Shown piece by piece: positions 1 to 7,539 of a stretch of DNA of 64,000 nucleotides (position 1 is the stretch's first letter; each line of letters starts with the position of its first letter). Source of the stretch: JAFGDH01 sp964447525 (GTDB lineage: Archaea; Aenigmatarchaeota; Aenigmatarchaeia; QMZP01; QMZT01); contig CAYUSU010000001.1 of assembly GCA_964447525.1 (NCBI GenBank), positions 48,592 to 112,591 of the forward strand. The letters are read 5' to 3'. A program made the translations under genes and the position numbers. The notes below the pieces were generated by a model. The model was given only the letters and a program-made list of their open reading frames with translations, was not told where the DNA came from and did no database searches.

Positions 1-1086
1 TGTTCCCAGCGCCCCGATACCGAAACAAAATGCAACCCATGGCATCCGTTTTCCGAGTCCGCCCAGCTTGTTCAGATCCCTCGTTCCCGTATGCCACAAA
101 ATAATACCGAACGAAAGGAAAAGGAGGCATTTTAGCAGTATGTTATTGAACAGATGGAAAAGTCCTGCCGTAACACCCGCGGGAGTTCCCATCCCGATGG
201 CTATGAATATATACCCTACTTGGCTGACCGTCGAATAAGCGAGCAATCTCTTTACGTCTTTTTGCATTATCGCCATGAGCCCGCCCACGACCATGGTTAT
301 CAATCCGAGAATTATCAGCATCCAGAAAATGCTCATTATGCCGAACACGGTGAATATTATCCTTATCGTCATGTAGACGCCTGATCCTATTATAACACTT
401 GACAGGAGTGCGGAAACCGGCGAAGGTGCGGCAGGATGAACATCCGGTAGCCAGAAATGGAACGGGACGATTGCGGACTTCAATGATAATCCTCCCAGTA
501 TTAGGCCAAGCACGATCATGAATACAGGTCCGCCGGATATTTTCAGGGCCATGTCCGCCATATTAAGCGTTCCGGTGAGTCCGTAAAGCATCGCTATCCC
601 TACCAGCAGGAACGACGATGAAAGAGATCCGGTAATCAGATACTTTAACGCCGCTTCGGTAGATTCCTTGTTGAGCAGGAAAGCCACCAGAGCGTATGAA
701 GCGACTGACATCAGTTCGAAAAACACGTACATGTTGAATATGTCGCCCGTGAGGGATATTCCGATAAGACCTATCGTGAGGAGGCATATCAGCGTATAGT
801 ACCTGTGTTTCCTTTCCTTGACGTATTTGACGGAATAGACCGCAGTGAGGGACATTATCCCGGTGATCATTATTGCCATGAACAGCCCGAGTTTGTCGAG
901 CACCCATACTATTCCGAAAGGAGGAGACCAACCGGAGAATGCAAACATCATGATGTCCGGGCTGAAATACGCGAGAAGGAAGAAGATGAAAGAAAAAATT
1001 ATTGCTGATATTGCTATTATGTCCCTCTTCAGTACCAGTACAAGGAACGCGGCCAGGAAAAGGACGCTTAACACTATGGTTATCAT
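1..1086 (-). CDS. mbhH: Mbh/Mrp-type antiporter subunit H (MnhD/NuoM-like), 3' end beyond the window
   Basis: Ion-translocating membrane subunit of the proton-conducting NuoM/MrpD family. It reads from ATG at 1086 to the window edge without a stop, giving 362 residues of a protein that normally has about 500. Visible family marks are the Glu in YVFFELMS (about residue 124), the Lys in SLKSAIVPFHFWLP (about 203) with downstream His residues, LLAYSTVSQVGY, and HLFNNILLK. The start lies 1 nt after the stop of the preceding subunit gene. In membrane-bound hydrogenases and Mrp antiporters this subunit carries a proton or sodium channel. The hydrogenase or other catalytic genes would lie to the left of the window. 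The family is certain; the exact complex is inferred from gene order. Confidence 0.93.
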   Translation of the reverse strand, partial: MITIVLSVLFLAAFLVLVLKRDIIAISAIIFSFIFFLLAYFSPDIMMFAFSGWSPPFGIVWVLDKLGLFMAIMITGIMSLTAVYSVKYVKERKHRYYTLICLLTIGLIGISLTGDIFNMYVFFELMSVASYALVAFLLNKESTEAALKYLITGSLSSSFLLVGIAMLYGLTGTLNMADMALKISGGPVFMIVLGLILGGLSLKSAIVPFHFWLPDVHPAAPSPVSALLSSVIIGSGVYMTIRIIFTVFGIMSIFWMLIILGLITMVVGGLMAIMQKDVKRLLAYSTVSQVGYIFIAIGMGTPAGVTAGLFHLFNNILLKCLLFLSFGIILWHTGTRDLNKLGGLGKRMPWVAFCFGIGALGT

Positions 1087-1087
1087 T

Positions 1088-1444
1088 TTATCCCCTTAGA
1101 TCGCTCATCTTCTCCGTATCAAGAGTCTTGAAATGCCTGTAGGCTATTATCGCAATGCATAACGCAAGCGCCGTTATGCTGAGGCTTATGACTATCGAGG
1201 TCAGCACGAGTGCCTGCGGAACCGGATCCACGGAAAACTGTGAGAACGTGTTTACGTTTTCCGGCGTTATTATCGGGGGTATCCCGTTCTCCCTTGAACC
1301 TATCGTTATCAGCAGCAGATGAATAGCATCCGTGAATATGGCGAGGCCTATTATCTTCTTTATGAGGTTCGGTTTCATCGCTACGCAATACACCCCCAAC
1401 ATCATCATCAACCCGGACGTTAAATACAACTCTATCATAATCAT
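1088..1444 (-). CDS. mbhG: Mbh/Mrp antiporter subunit G (MnhC/NuoK-like)
   Basis: A 118-residue membrane protein of the NuoK/MrpC family with three hydrophobic segments. The family pattern is visible as VYCVAMKPNLIKKIIGL followed by PVPQALVLTSIVI, where the PQALVLT segment is characteristic. I chose ATG at 1444 rather than an upstream codon because its ATGA overlaps the stop of the preceding gene, as elsewhere in this operon, and because MIMIELYL begins the first membrane helix. It forms part of the antiporter membrane arm together with its neighbours. Confidence 0.93.
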   Translation of the reverse strand: MIMIELYLTSGLMMMLGVYCVAMKPNLIKKIIGLAIFTDAIHLLLITIGSRENGIPPIITPENVNTFSQFSVDPVPQALVLTSIVISLSITALALCIAIIAYRHFKTLDTEKMSDLRG

Positions 1445-1836
1445 TCCTTGATCAGTAAAAATACGATCACGGTGAGAGCCATCGTGACCATTATCCCCCC
1501 GAATACATTCAGCAGGAGTACCTGCTGAGCGCTCCATAAATTGAAAATAGTACCTGACGGCGTCAGAACGCTCCTGAAAAATGTCTCGAAAATCACCAAG
1601 AATATGAGGAAGGAGGCCATCGTCCCTTCGATTATATGGGCGGTTTCCTCCTTTATTATTCTTTCCGCCTTTCTGAGCCCGAATGCCAAAGCAACCAACG
1701 TAATTCCAACGACGACCATGGTCCCTCCGGGGAAAGAGCCTCCCGGCGTCAGATGCCCGTGGAGTATGATGTAAACACCGAACAATAGTATGAAAGGGAA
1801 GAGACCCTTTACCGTGGTCTTCACTATAACATCCAT
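1441..1836 (-). CDS. mbhF: Mbh/Mrp antiporter subunit F (MnhB domain)
   Basis: A 131-residue MnhB-family membrane protein. The N-terminal stretch GVYIILHGHLTPGGSFPGG is the hallmark of MrpB/MnhB, and four hydrophobic segments follow. The start ATG overlaps the stop of the upstream gene as TAATG, and the end overlaps the next start as ATGA, which indicates translational coupling through the operon. Its role is structural and ion-conducting within the Mrp-like membrane module. Confidence 0.95.
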   Translation of the reverse strand: MDVIVKTTVKGLFPFILLFGVYIILHGHLTPGGSFPGGTMVVVGITLVALAFGLRKAERIIKEETAHIIEGTMASFLIFLVIFETFFRSVLTPSGTIFNLWSAQQVLLLNVFGGIMVTMALTVIVFLLIKE

Positions 1837-2120
1837 TATTTTCCCTCCCCCTTGCCCAAACCGAACATTACCAAGCTGAATATGCCCATCGCTGCCGTGA
1901 AAAGGACCGTTTCTTCACCGAGCGTGTCGAAACTCCTGAAATCCCACACTATCGACCCCACGACATTCGCGGAATTCGTCTCCTTCAGGGAATTCTGGAT
2001 GTAATGCTCCGCCACGGACTTGTTGTCCCATTCCCCGAAACCAGGGAACATGAAAACGTAAAGCATGAAAGAGAATATCATGACCATGCACACACCAACG
2101 ACTATGTTTCTCTTCATCAT
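1836..2120 (-). CDS. mbhE: Mbh/Mrp subunit E-like (small membrane protein with TLGEETVLF)
   Basis: A 94-residue protein with an N-terminal and a C-terminal hydrophobic helix. The segment DFRSFDTLGEETVLFTAA is typical of the MbhE/MrpB N-terminal region that always precedes the MnhB domain in these operons. Overlap with the upstream gene is 4 nt (2117-2120). It is a small subunit of the membrane antiporter arm. Confidence 0.88.
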   Translation of the reverse strand: MMKRNIVVGVCMVMIFSFMLYVFMFPGFGEWDNKSVAEHYIQNSLKETNSANVVGSIVWDFRSFDTLGEETVLFTAAMGIFSLVMFGLGKGEGK

Positions 2121-2350
2121 TTTTCCATCCTCGCGGTTTTTTGTATCGCTATCACGAAAATCAGCGTAGTAAGGCCGGCCTTGATCGCTGCTTCTGTTAT
2201 TGCGATGTCCGGTGCCTGAAGAATAAGGAATGACAATGAAAGCATAAGGGATAAGATGGCCAGGAAAATTACAGAATAAAGAAGATCCTTTGAAATCACT
2301 GCAAAAAATGCAAATGCCACAATTCCCATCAGGAGAACTATAATGATCAT
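2117..2350 (-). CDS. mbhD: Mbh/Mrp subunit D-like (DUF4040, MrpA C-terminal type)
   Basis: A 77-residue protein with three hydrophobic segments and the signature LQAPDIAITEAAIKAGL, found in the C-terminal part of MrpA and in MbhD. It is the first gene of the operon in this window: the upstream neighbour is prefoldin, so MbhA/B/C (MnhE/F/G) homologues are not next to it. A TATA-like element about 27 nt before the start suggests that a leaderless transcript starts here. Confidence 0.93.
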   Translation of the reverse strand: MIIIVLLMGIVAFAFFAVISKDLLYSVIFLAILSLMLSLSFLILQAPDIAITEAAIKAGLTTLIFVIAIQKTARMEK

Positions 2351-2372
2351 ATAATATTATTATTATAGCCCT

Positions 2373-2380
2373 GATAAATT
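2373..2380 (-). promoter_or_regulatory. TATA box of the Mbh/Mrp operon
   Basis: On the minus strand the box reads AATTTATC, centred about 27 nt before the mbhD ATG. This matches leaderless archaeal promoters elsewhere in the window. Confidence 0.5.
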
Positions 2381-2390
2381 ACTATTGGGT

Positions 2391-2810
2391 TCATAACTTT
2401 TTTTCTTTTCCCGACATTGACTGTATTTCAGAACCAATTTCATTCATTTTTTCGGCTATCTGCTCCATTTGAACCTGTATTTCTTCCACAGTTTTTTCTA
2501 TTTCTTCCGATCTTTCTTTGAGAAGTGTCTTAACATCCACCGTTTTTTTGTCTGAGATGATTCCTGCTCCAATATCTGTCAGGAGGGAATCTCTGTCAAT
2601 TATTTTTCCCTTTGCGAAACACCCGCTTCCGAAAGGAACTAAAATTTCGTTTTCATTACCATTTTTTTTCATTTCTTCTATTGCGTTAATGGTGCTCCTT
2701 GTCTCTAGAAACTGTTGTTCTATCATATCCTGTTGCTTTTTGAGGGCTTCCATGTTCTGCTGAAATATCTGCAGCATGACGTATTTCTCGGTCATCTTTT
2801 GGTCAGTCAT
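2391..2810 (-). CDS. pfdA: Prefoldin alpha subunit
   Basis: A 139-residue protein with the prefoldin plan: N-terminal coiled coil (about 5-50), a central beta hairpin pair (ILVPFGSGCFAKGKI and TDIGAGIISDKKTVD), and a C-terminal coiled coil (about 90-130). It would form the alpha2beta4 jellyfish chaperone that delivers unfolded proteins to the thermosome. It has its own TATA box with a leaderless start. The translation genes often found beside archaeal pfdA are absent, apart from pth2 immediately upstream. Confidence 0.93.
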   Translation of the reverse strand: MTDQKMTEKYVMLQIFQQNMEALKKQQDMIEQQFLETRSTINAIEEMKKNGNENEILVPFGSGCFAKGKIIDRDSLLTDIGAGIISDKKTVDVKTLLKERSEEIEKTVEEIQVQMEQIAEKMNEIGSEIQSMSGKEKKL

Positions 2811-2833
2811 ACTGGTCTTAATGTATTACAAAC

Positions 2834-2840
2834 TTATAAA
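2834..2840 (-). promoter_or_regulatory. TATA box of pfdA
   Basis: TTTATAA on the minus strand, centred about 27 nt before the pfdA ATG, in the 41-nt gap after pth2. Confidence 0.55.
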
Positions 2841-2851
2841 TTTTCAAAAAA

Positions 2852-3190
2852 TCAGAGCAACTTAAGATGTTTGGTGACTTTGTCTATTTCTTTCTCCTCG
2901 CAAGGACCTATCCCTAGAACGGTCACGGTTCCTGGCTCTAACTGGGTCCTTCCCGCGTCCCTTATTAGCGAACAGGGAAATTTTCCCCTGACATTTTCAT
3001 GTATTTTCATTAGTCCCTTAAGGTCATCTACCTTCAGAATTACCTTTTTTGACCCTTCAGCTTCCCATTCCGCCCGTTCTTTCGAATCGGATTTCTTGTA
3101 TGCCTCTATGCTGGCGTGAGCTACCTGCGCGGCCATCTTCCCTTTGTCCATCTTGATGTCTTTTCTTACGATAATCACTTGCTTGAACAT
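2852..3190 (-). CDS. pth2: Peptidyl-tRNA hydrolase, archaeal/eukaryotic type
   Basis: A 112-residue Pth2 that releases tRNA from prematurely dissociated peptidyl-tRNA in the cytosol. Family motifs are visible from end to end: KQVIIVRKDIKMDKGKMAAQ with the catalytic Lys, AQVAHASIEAY, a central acidic loop, and the C-terminal IRDAGRTQLEPGTVTVLGIGP. The length is typical of the family. It is transcribed in the same direction as pfdA, which has its own promoter. Confidence 0.97.
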   Translation of the reverse strand: MFKQVIIVRKDIKMDKGKMAAQVAHASIEAYKKSDSKERAEWEAEGSKKVILKVDDLKGLMKIHENVRGKFPCSLIRDAGRTQLEPGTVTVLGIGPCEEKEIDKVTKHLKLL

Positions 3191-3224
3191 AATATTATTT
3201 GGGAACGGTTGAATAAAAACAGAA

Positions 3225-3268
3225 ATAAAAATAAAAAAATGTCCAAAAAGGAATGGGACGATTGTGAT
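3225..3268 (-). terminator. T-rich terminator of pilin gene 1
   Basis: Directly downstream of the first pilin gene the minus strand contains several T runs broken by single A residues, without a clear hairpin. This is the typical archaeal poly-T termination signal. Confidence 0.5.
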
Positions 3269-3715
3269 TTACACTTTTCCTGTCACTGTGGCAGTGTCAC
3301 TTGCCTGATAACCGCCCTGTGGAGTGTAAGTCACTACTACCTTCAGCGAATAGGATGATCCTGCAGACAATCCCATCGATGTGCAGTTGACTGTTGTTTC
3401 GGTTATCTGTCCGGGTGCTATGTTGAATCCCGAAGAGTTAGTCGTACACCCAGTTCCCCCAGCGGTCGGAGCCACAGCCACAGAACCAACTGATATGGTC
3501 TTCCCTACCTGATTCGGAAGCTTTATTCGGAAAGTTCCGCCCGTTTCAAGTATGTGAGCTGTTGAAGCCCCAAGTGTTTGGAATCTTGCTTCTGTTGTCG
3601 TCGTCGCTGGAGTAAAGACACCCAATGCGTATAGAGCTGCTGCCACTATTATAACGATCAGTATCGCCCATCCATATGTCATTAAATATTCCATTGCTGA
3701 TTGAGCTTTTCTCAT
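3269..3715 (-). CDS. Class III signal peptide pilin-like protein, copy 1
   Basis: A small secreted pilin or archaellin-like subunit. MRKAQSAMEYLMTYGWAIL is a class III (archaeal type IV pilin-like) signal: a basic start, the QSAMEYL processing region, then a hydrophobic polymerisation helix. It is followed by about 120 residues rich in Thr, Gly and Ser, with two Cys. I start at ATG 3715, the ordinary start of such pilins, rather than a TTG three codons upstream. The N-terminal three quarters are identical in protein and DNA to the neighbouring copy, while the last 40 residues differ. The two TadC-like genes next door are the likely assembly platform. Confidence 0.88.
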   Translation of the reverse strand: MRKAQSAMEYLMTYGWAILIVIIVAAALYALGVFTPATTTTEARFQTLGASTAHILETGGTFRIKLPNQVGKTISVGSVAVAPTAGGTGCTTNSSGFNIAPGQITETTVNCTSMGLSAGSSYSLKVVVTYTPQGGYQASDTATVTGKV

Positions 3716-3745
3716 AACGATCAATTTATAATTGGTTTCAACTGC

Positions 3746-3753
3746 TATATAAA
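3746..3753 (-). promoter_or_regulatory. TATA box of pilin gene 1
   Basis: TTTATATA on the minus strand, about 35 nt before the ATG, giving an expected short leader that contains a TGATC element. Confidence 0.55.
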
Positions 3754-3789
3754 TAATCCGTTATTCCCGGATTATCGAAGTATCTGAAT

Positions 3790-3840
3790 AAAATAAAAAA
3801 AAATAAAAAAAAGAACTGCGGAAATAAAAAAATGCAGTTC
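3790..3840 (-). terminator. Hairpin plus T-tract terminator of pilin gene 2
   Basis: Inverted repeats GAACTGC (3834-3840 read on the minus strand) and GCAGTTC (3813-3819) can pair around a 14-nt loop. They are followed on the minus strand by long T runs at 3812-3790. This looks like an intrinsic terminator, which is more structured than usual for archaea. Confidence 0.6.
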
Positions 3841-3862
3841 ATTTTTATTGGACAATTGCGAT

Positions 3863-4309
3863 TTAAACCGTTCCTGTTACAGTGGCGCTGTCCGATGAAG
3901 CATACCCGCCAGTCGGTACGTAACTAACTGTTACCTTCAGCGAATATGGCGCACCAGATGATAATCCAAGCGTAGTACAGTTAACGGTTGTCTCCACTAT
4001 CTGTCCGGGTGCTATGTTGAATCCCGAAGAGTTAGTCGTACACCCAGTTCCCCCAGCGGTCGGAGCCACAGCCACAGAACCAACTGATATGGTCTTCCCT
4101 ACCTGATTCGGAAGCTTTATTCGGAAAGTTCCGCCCGTTTCAAGTATGTGAGCTGTTGAAGCCCCAAGTGTTTGGAATCTTGCTTCTGTTGTCGTCGTCG
4201 CTGGAGTAAAGACACCCAATGCGTATAGAGCTGCTGCCACTATTATAACGATCAGTATCGCCCATCCATATGTCATTAAATATTCCATTGCTGATTGAGC
4301 TTTTCTCAT
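3863..4309 (-). CDS. Class III signal peptide pilin-like protein, copy 2
   Basis: Tandem duplicate of the gene at 3269-3715, lying exactly 594 nt away. It has the same class III signal peptide (MRKAQSAMEYLMTYG) and the same body through FNIAPGQI. The final 40 or so residues differ in about a third of positions (for example NCTTLGLSSGAPYS instead of NCTSMGLSAGSSYS). The protein is presumably processed by a class III peptidase and built into a pilus or surface filament. It has its own TATA box and a hairpin terminator. Confidence 0.88.
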   Translation of the reverse strand: MRKAQSAMEYLMTYGWAILIVIIVAAALYALGVFTPATTTTEARFQTLGASTAHILETGGTFRIKLPNQVGKTISVGSVAVAPTAGGTGCTTNSSGFNIAPGQIVETTVNCTTLGLSSGAPYSLKVTVSYVPTGGYASSDSATVTGTV

Positions 4310-4339
4310 AACGATCAATTTATAATTGGTTTCAATTGG

Positions 4340-4347
4340 TATATAAA
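4340..4347 (-). promoter_or_regulatory. TATA box of pilin gene 2
   Basis: TTTATATA on the minus strand, about 35 nt before the ATG at 4309. The spacing is the same as in copy 1. Confidence 0.55.
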
Positions 4348-4381
4348 CCTTATTTAAAGCTTTTGTTTTCCAAAAAACAGT

Positions 4382-5332
4382 TTATATCGGCTTGAAACCT
4401 GCAAACATGGTTGAAATCATTATCCTTGCTCCGAAGAATATAATAAGGGCGACAACCATAAAAATTGGAAAATATTTTATCCCTTCTTTTTCTTCCCCAT
4501 TGCTGATGAGTCCGATTATTATTCCGGAGAAGAATGTGGTGATCAGAATCGCGACCACGGAAAACACCAAAAGGAAATCCGGGGAAATCGATGCACCGAA
4601 TTGGAAGAACGGCATGTTTGACGGCATGGATTCCGGGATGGTTCCTGTTGCTCCTATGGTTGAAAGTGTTGTTATCAGGTATATTGAAAGTGCATACAGG
4701 ACGGGTGCTCCCATAACCCCGGCGAAAACAATGAATATTCCATACATCATTATGTTAGCCTTCACTTCTTTCTGTATGGCTTGTTTCCTTCGTATGTCAA
4801 TCGCATTCTCTTCCAGTAGGGCCACCAACTGACCTCCAGCTTCCGCCCCTTCTGCTATAAGTCTTAATGATTTTTCCAGCAGATGTGATTTTATGAATTT
4901 CGGTATTTTAGACATACTCTCCGAGAGCGTCTTGCCGGTCATTATATCTTTTCCGCATTTTTTTATCGCATCTGAAAGCGGTCCAAATTCAGATCTTGCA
5001 CTCAATATAAGCGCCTTGCTGGGTATGAATCCGGACTTTATGTTAGCGGCCATCAGTTCCAGTGCGTCCGGTAGTATGCTTTCAACGAATTTCTTTCGTT
5101 TGTCTATGGCAAGAATCAACCATGCGTTCATAAACAGAAAAACAGCCACAAAAACTCCAATCAGTATTATTATGAAATATGGTTGAACGAAGAATGCTAT
5201 CGCAAAAGCCATGATCAGGCTGATGATGATTGATTTGTTTATGTATTTTCCGGCAGTCGTTTCCATTCCTGACATCAGTATCATTTCTGCGATTTTGTTC
5301 CTGTATTTCTTCGGGAAAAATTTATACAACAT
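4382..5332 (-). CDS. TadC/GspF-type membrane platform protein, second of a pair
   Basis: A 316-residue type II secretion F-domain protein, the inner-membrane assembly platform of type IV pilus-like systems. A hydrophobic pair lies near residues 35-75. A cytosolic helical F domain follows (ILPDALELMAANIKSGF, then SLRLIAEGAEAGGQLVALLEE), and the C-terminal third has further membrane segments. ATG 5332 is preferred over an overlapping TTG 6 nt upstream. It directly follows a second F-domain gene, so the pair resembles TadB/TadC or a split FlaJ. The partner secretion ATPase is not in the window; the adjacent pilins are the likely substrates. Confidence 0.85.
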   Translation of the reverse strand: MLYKFFPKKYRNKIAEMILMSGMETTAGKYINKSIIISLIMAFAIAFFVQPYFIIILIGVFVAVFLFMNAWLILAIDKRKKFVESILPDALELMAANIKSGFIPSKALILSARSEFGPLSDAIKKCGKDIMTGKTLSESMSKIPKFIKSHLLEKSLRLIAEGAEAGGQLVALLEENAIDIRRKQAIQKEVKANIMMYGIFIVFAGVMGAPVLYALSIYLITTLSTIGATGTIPESMPSNMPFFQFGASISPDFLLVFSVVAILITTFFSGIIIGLISNGEEKEGIKYFPIFMVVALIIFFGARIMISTMFAGFKPI

Positions 5333-5334
5333 GA

Positions 5335-6231
5335 TCAATCAATACCTACCGGTCTCCTTGATTTTATCAGTCCTATGAACATGAACTGGAAAAATATGAG
5401 AGATCCGAGTATTCCCATCAAAATCAATTCCATGTTCATTGTTATCCCACTGAATGAAGAAAGAACCAGAAGGAATGTGATCCCGAGGGTCGGGAATATC
5501 ACGGCAAGCATCATATACATAAGAGAAAGAGGGTTCAATTGGGAACCGTATTTTTTGATGGATACTCTTTGTTCAACTGCCAGTGACGCCACTATCTCCT
5601 TCATGGTCGATCCTATATCGGAACCTGATTTAAGGGAATTTATGAGTTGCCACATAACCCTGCGGAAGAACAATGAAGGGGTTTCCCTTGTCAGCTTTTC
5701 CAGAGCTTCGGCTTCCGATTTTCCGGTGTTTATCTCGTTCACAACTTTACGTATTTCGTCGGAAAGTATGCCATAATCCGTTTTCGCTATTGATACGAAT
5801 GTATTGTAAAGAGGAACGCCGGATCTTACCTGTACTAGTATATGATGGAGTATGTGCGGAAGATTATTTTCTATATTCCTTATTTTCTTTCTTGATAACA
5901 TCTTTGGATAGAAAAGCAGGAAGAACATGCTGGCAGTTCCTATTGCCAGCCCTGACAAAAAGGACATGACAAACGACATAATTATTTCAGCCTTGGCGAT
6001 AGCGATGGTCAGGACAAACATCATTCCGAAAATCATAGAAAAATACATAAGAAAAGCGAACAGAGCGATGGATGCCCATCTTCTCGGGCTGATCGGAATA
6101 CCAGTTTGTTCCAGATCAAATTCCATGGAAGGGAATATCTTTGAGATGTTCTCACCTAGACCTAGAAAATGCTCTGTTATTTTCATCAGCTTCGAATAGG
6201 AAATCGGAATAAATGGTATTTTATTTTTCAC
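5335..6231 (-). CDS. TadB/GspF-type membrane platform protein, first of a pair
   Basis: A 298-residue protein with an F domain (LPHILHHILVQVRSGVPLYN, then WQLINSLKSGSDIGSTMKEI) and membrane segments before and after it. The likely start is GTG at 6231, because a TATA box sits 28 nt before it, as in other leaderless genes here; an internal ATG at 6186 is an alternative. It is the first gene of a two-gene operon encoding an assembly platform for pilus-like filaments. Confidence 0.82.
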   Translation of the reverse strand: MKNKIPFIPISYSKLMKITEHFLGLGENISKIFPSMEFDLEQTGIPISPRRWASIALFAFLMYFSMIFGMMFVLTIAIAKAEIIMSFVMSFLSGLAIGTASMFFLLFYPKMLSRKKIRNIENNLPHILHHILVQVRSGVPLYNTFVSIAKTDYGILSDEIRKVVNEINTGKSEAEALEKLTRETPSLFFRRVMWQLINSLKSGSDIGSTMKEIVASLAVEQRVSIKKYGSQLNPLSLMYMMLAVIFPTLGITFLLVLSSFSGITMNMELILMGILGSLIFFQFMFIGLIKSRRPVGID

Positions 6232-6255
6232 AATCTATAATTGTTTTTCTCTCGA

Positions 6256-6263
6256 TATAAATA
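6256..6263 (-). promoter_or_regulatory. TATA box of the TadBC-like operon
   Basis: TATTTATA on the minus strand, centred 28 nt before a GTG start at 6231. This supports leaderless initiation at GTG. Confidence 0.55.
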
Positions 6264-6271
6264 ATTCGAGC

Positions 6272-6883
6272 CTATCCGAATTCAAGATGTAACATTCCTT
6301 TTGAAAAGGATTGCCCGATTATCCTGGATTTTGGAGGTTTTGTTAGTATCTTGAAATATGCTTTGTTACCGGTTATGGCCTTGACTTCTATGCTATTTTC
6401 GAGAGAATTTATCTGAATATCTTTCTCATCCTTCACTTCGGGGAGTTTGATTTCAACCAATATTTTATCCCCGATCCTTTTCACATCAGTTTTTGGTTCT
6501 TCTGTTACCCTTGCCACACCAAATGTTGCTGTTTCAGGTTTGGAGTTTTTTTTGGCCTTTGGTTTGAAGCCCATTCTCTCTATTTCGTGTTCTATATCTT
6601 TTTTATCCACGTTCCCGAACGTTTTCACGGAAACCCTTGGTTTCTGGTCGGCGCTTTGTGTTATCTTTATGGAAAAACCGTTCCCCATTGGTGTCTTTTT
6701 GAAGAACGGTGAAATATCAAAAACCTCGAAATTCTTTTCGAACAGTTTGTTAAGATGGTTCATTTCCCCTTCCACCCTCTCGAATACGTCCGAAAACACG
6801 TCTTTCCTTTCAAACCTTACTCCGCATTTCGGACAGAAATCCCATTCGTCATTTACTTGACTACCGCAATTACCGCATTTCAT
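6272..6883 (-). CDS. Zinc-ribbon protein with C-terminal Hsp20-like domain
   Basis: A 203-residue cytosolic protein. It opens with a four-Cys zinc ribbon (MKCGNCGS then FCPKCGVRF). A linker and a basic central part follow (about 60-120). The C-terminal 75 residues (ILVEIKLPEVKDEKDIQINS to GMLHLEFG) have the alternating beta pattern of alpha-crystallin/Hsp20 or GvpH-like domains. ATG at 6883 is chosen over a TTG three codons upstream. It could be a small heat-shock-like chaperone that docks through the ribbon; the function is not established. Confidence 0.65.
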   Translation of the reverse strand: MKCGNCGSQVNDEWDFCPKCGVRFERKDVFSDVFERVEGEMNHLNKLFEKNFEVFDISPFFKKTPMGNGFSIKITQSADQKPRVSVKTFGNVDKKDIEHEIERMGFKPKAKKNSKPETATFGVARVTEEPKTDVKRIGDKILVEIKLPEVKDEKDIQINSLENSIEVKAITGNKAYFKILTKPPKSRIIGQSFSKGMLHLEFG

Positions 6884-6916
6884 AATTATCAATTAAAACA
6901 TAGTTGATTTAAAAAA

Positions 6917-7402
6917 TTATTTTATGATGTCTGCTGTCGCTGCGCCTATCGAAGCGAAGAACGATATGAATATGAATATCTTGAACGTCCAGAAAAGGTC
7001 ATTAACGAATGACATAACCCCGAATAACCATAAGATGAAGATACTGACAGAATACGAGATAATGAAAAGGGACACGAGACGTTTCGGGACGTACATTCTT
7101 CCTACTATATGCGTATCAATATCTCCGCCTATGCTTTCTTTTGCGACTCGCTGGAATTTTGTATAGTAAATAATTATTGTTGCAATGACAACGCTGAGAA
7201 TCACGAAAACTAACATCCTAGTAAAACCCAGGTTTTGAGCGAGTTTCCATACCTCTTCTGTTACACTGAGTGGTGCAGAAAAAAGAACAGCCCCGAATAT
7301 CTGCTGCGCTACGTCGTCCAAACCGAACTTTTCAGGTTTTATTTTATTAGCTAAAGAAGATATTTTCGATTTCCCGTTTTCCCTCAGTAACGCCACAACC
7401 AT
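6917..7402 (-). CDS. Four-helix membrane protein, DUF2391-like
   Basis: A 161-residue protein with a polar N-terminus and four hydrophobic segments. FGAVLFSAPLSVTEEVWKLA, which precedes the second half, resembles the DUF2391 integral membrane family, whose function is unknown. GAGGG lies just before the ATG at 7402. A TATA-like element and another ATG lie further upstream at 7442 in a different frame (30 codons, acidic and Pro-rich). That leaves a possible missed N-terminus, frameshift or small overlapping ORF. Confidence 0.6.
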   Translation of the reverse strand: MVVALLRENGKSKISSLANKIKPEKFGLDDVAQQIFGAVLFSAPLSVTEEVWKLAQNLGFTRMLVFVILSVVIATIIIYYTKFQRVAKESIGGDIDTHIVGRMYVPKRLVSLFIISYSVSIFILWLFGVMSFVNDLFWTFKIFIFISFFASIGAATADIIK

Positions 7403-7490
7403 ACAATTCCCTCGGTGGCGGTTCGTTATCGTCTTCGCCCATTTTTAATCAGTCTCGTTTTAATTACCAAGATTATTATGATAGAAAACG

Positions 7491-7500
7491 TATATATATA
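7491..7500 (+). promoter_or_regulatory. TATA box of the NYN-domain gene
   Basis: A run of five TA dinucleotides about 45 nt before the ATG at 7540, giving a leader of about 20 nt. The leader ends in GTGATTTTATG, a GTGAT ribosome-binding site. Confidence 0.55.
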
Positions 7501-7539
7501 ATCAATTGAAAGGAAAATAAGGAAAAAAATAGTGATTTT

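Noticed and set aside
1088..1537. Longer start (1537) for the MnhC-like gene
   Set aside because: The extra 31 residues are polar out-of-frame read-through of the MnhB gene. ATG 1444 overlaps the upstream stop as ATGA and starts the first helix.
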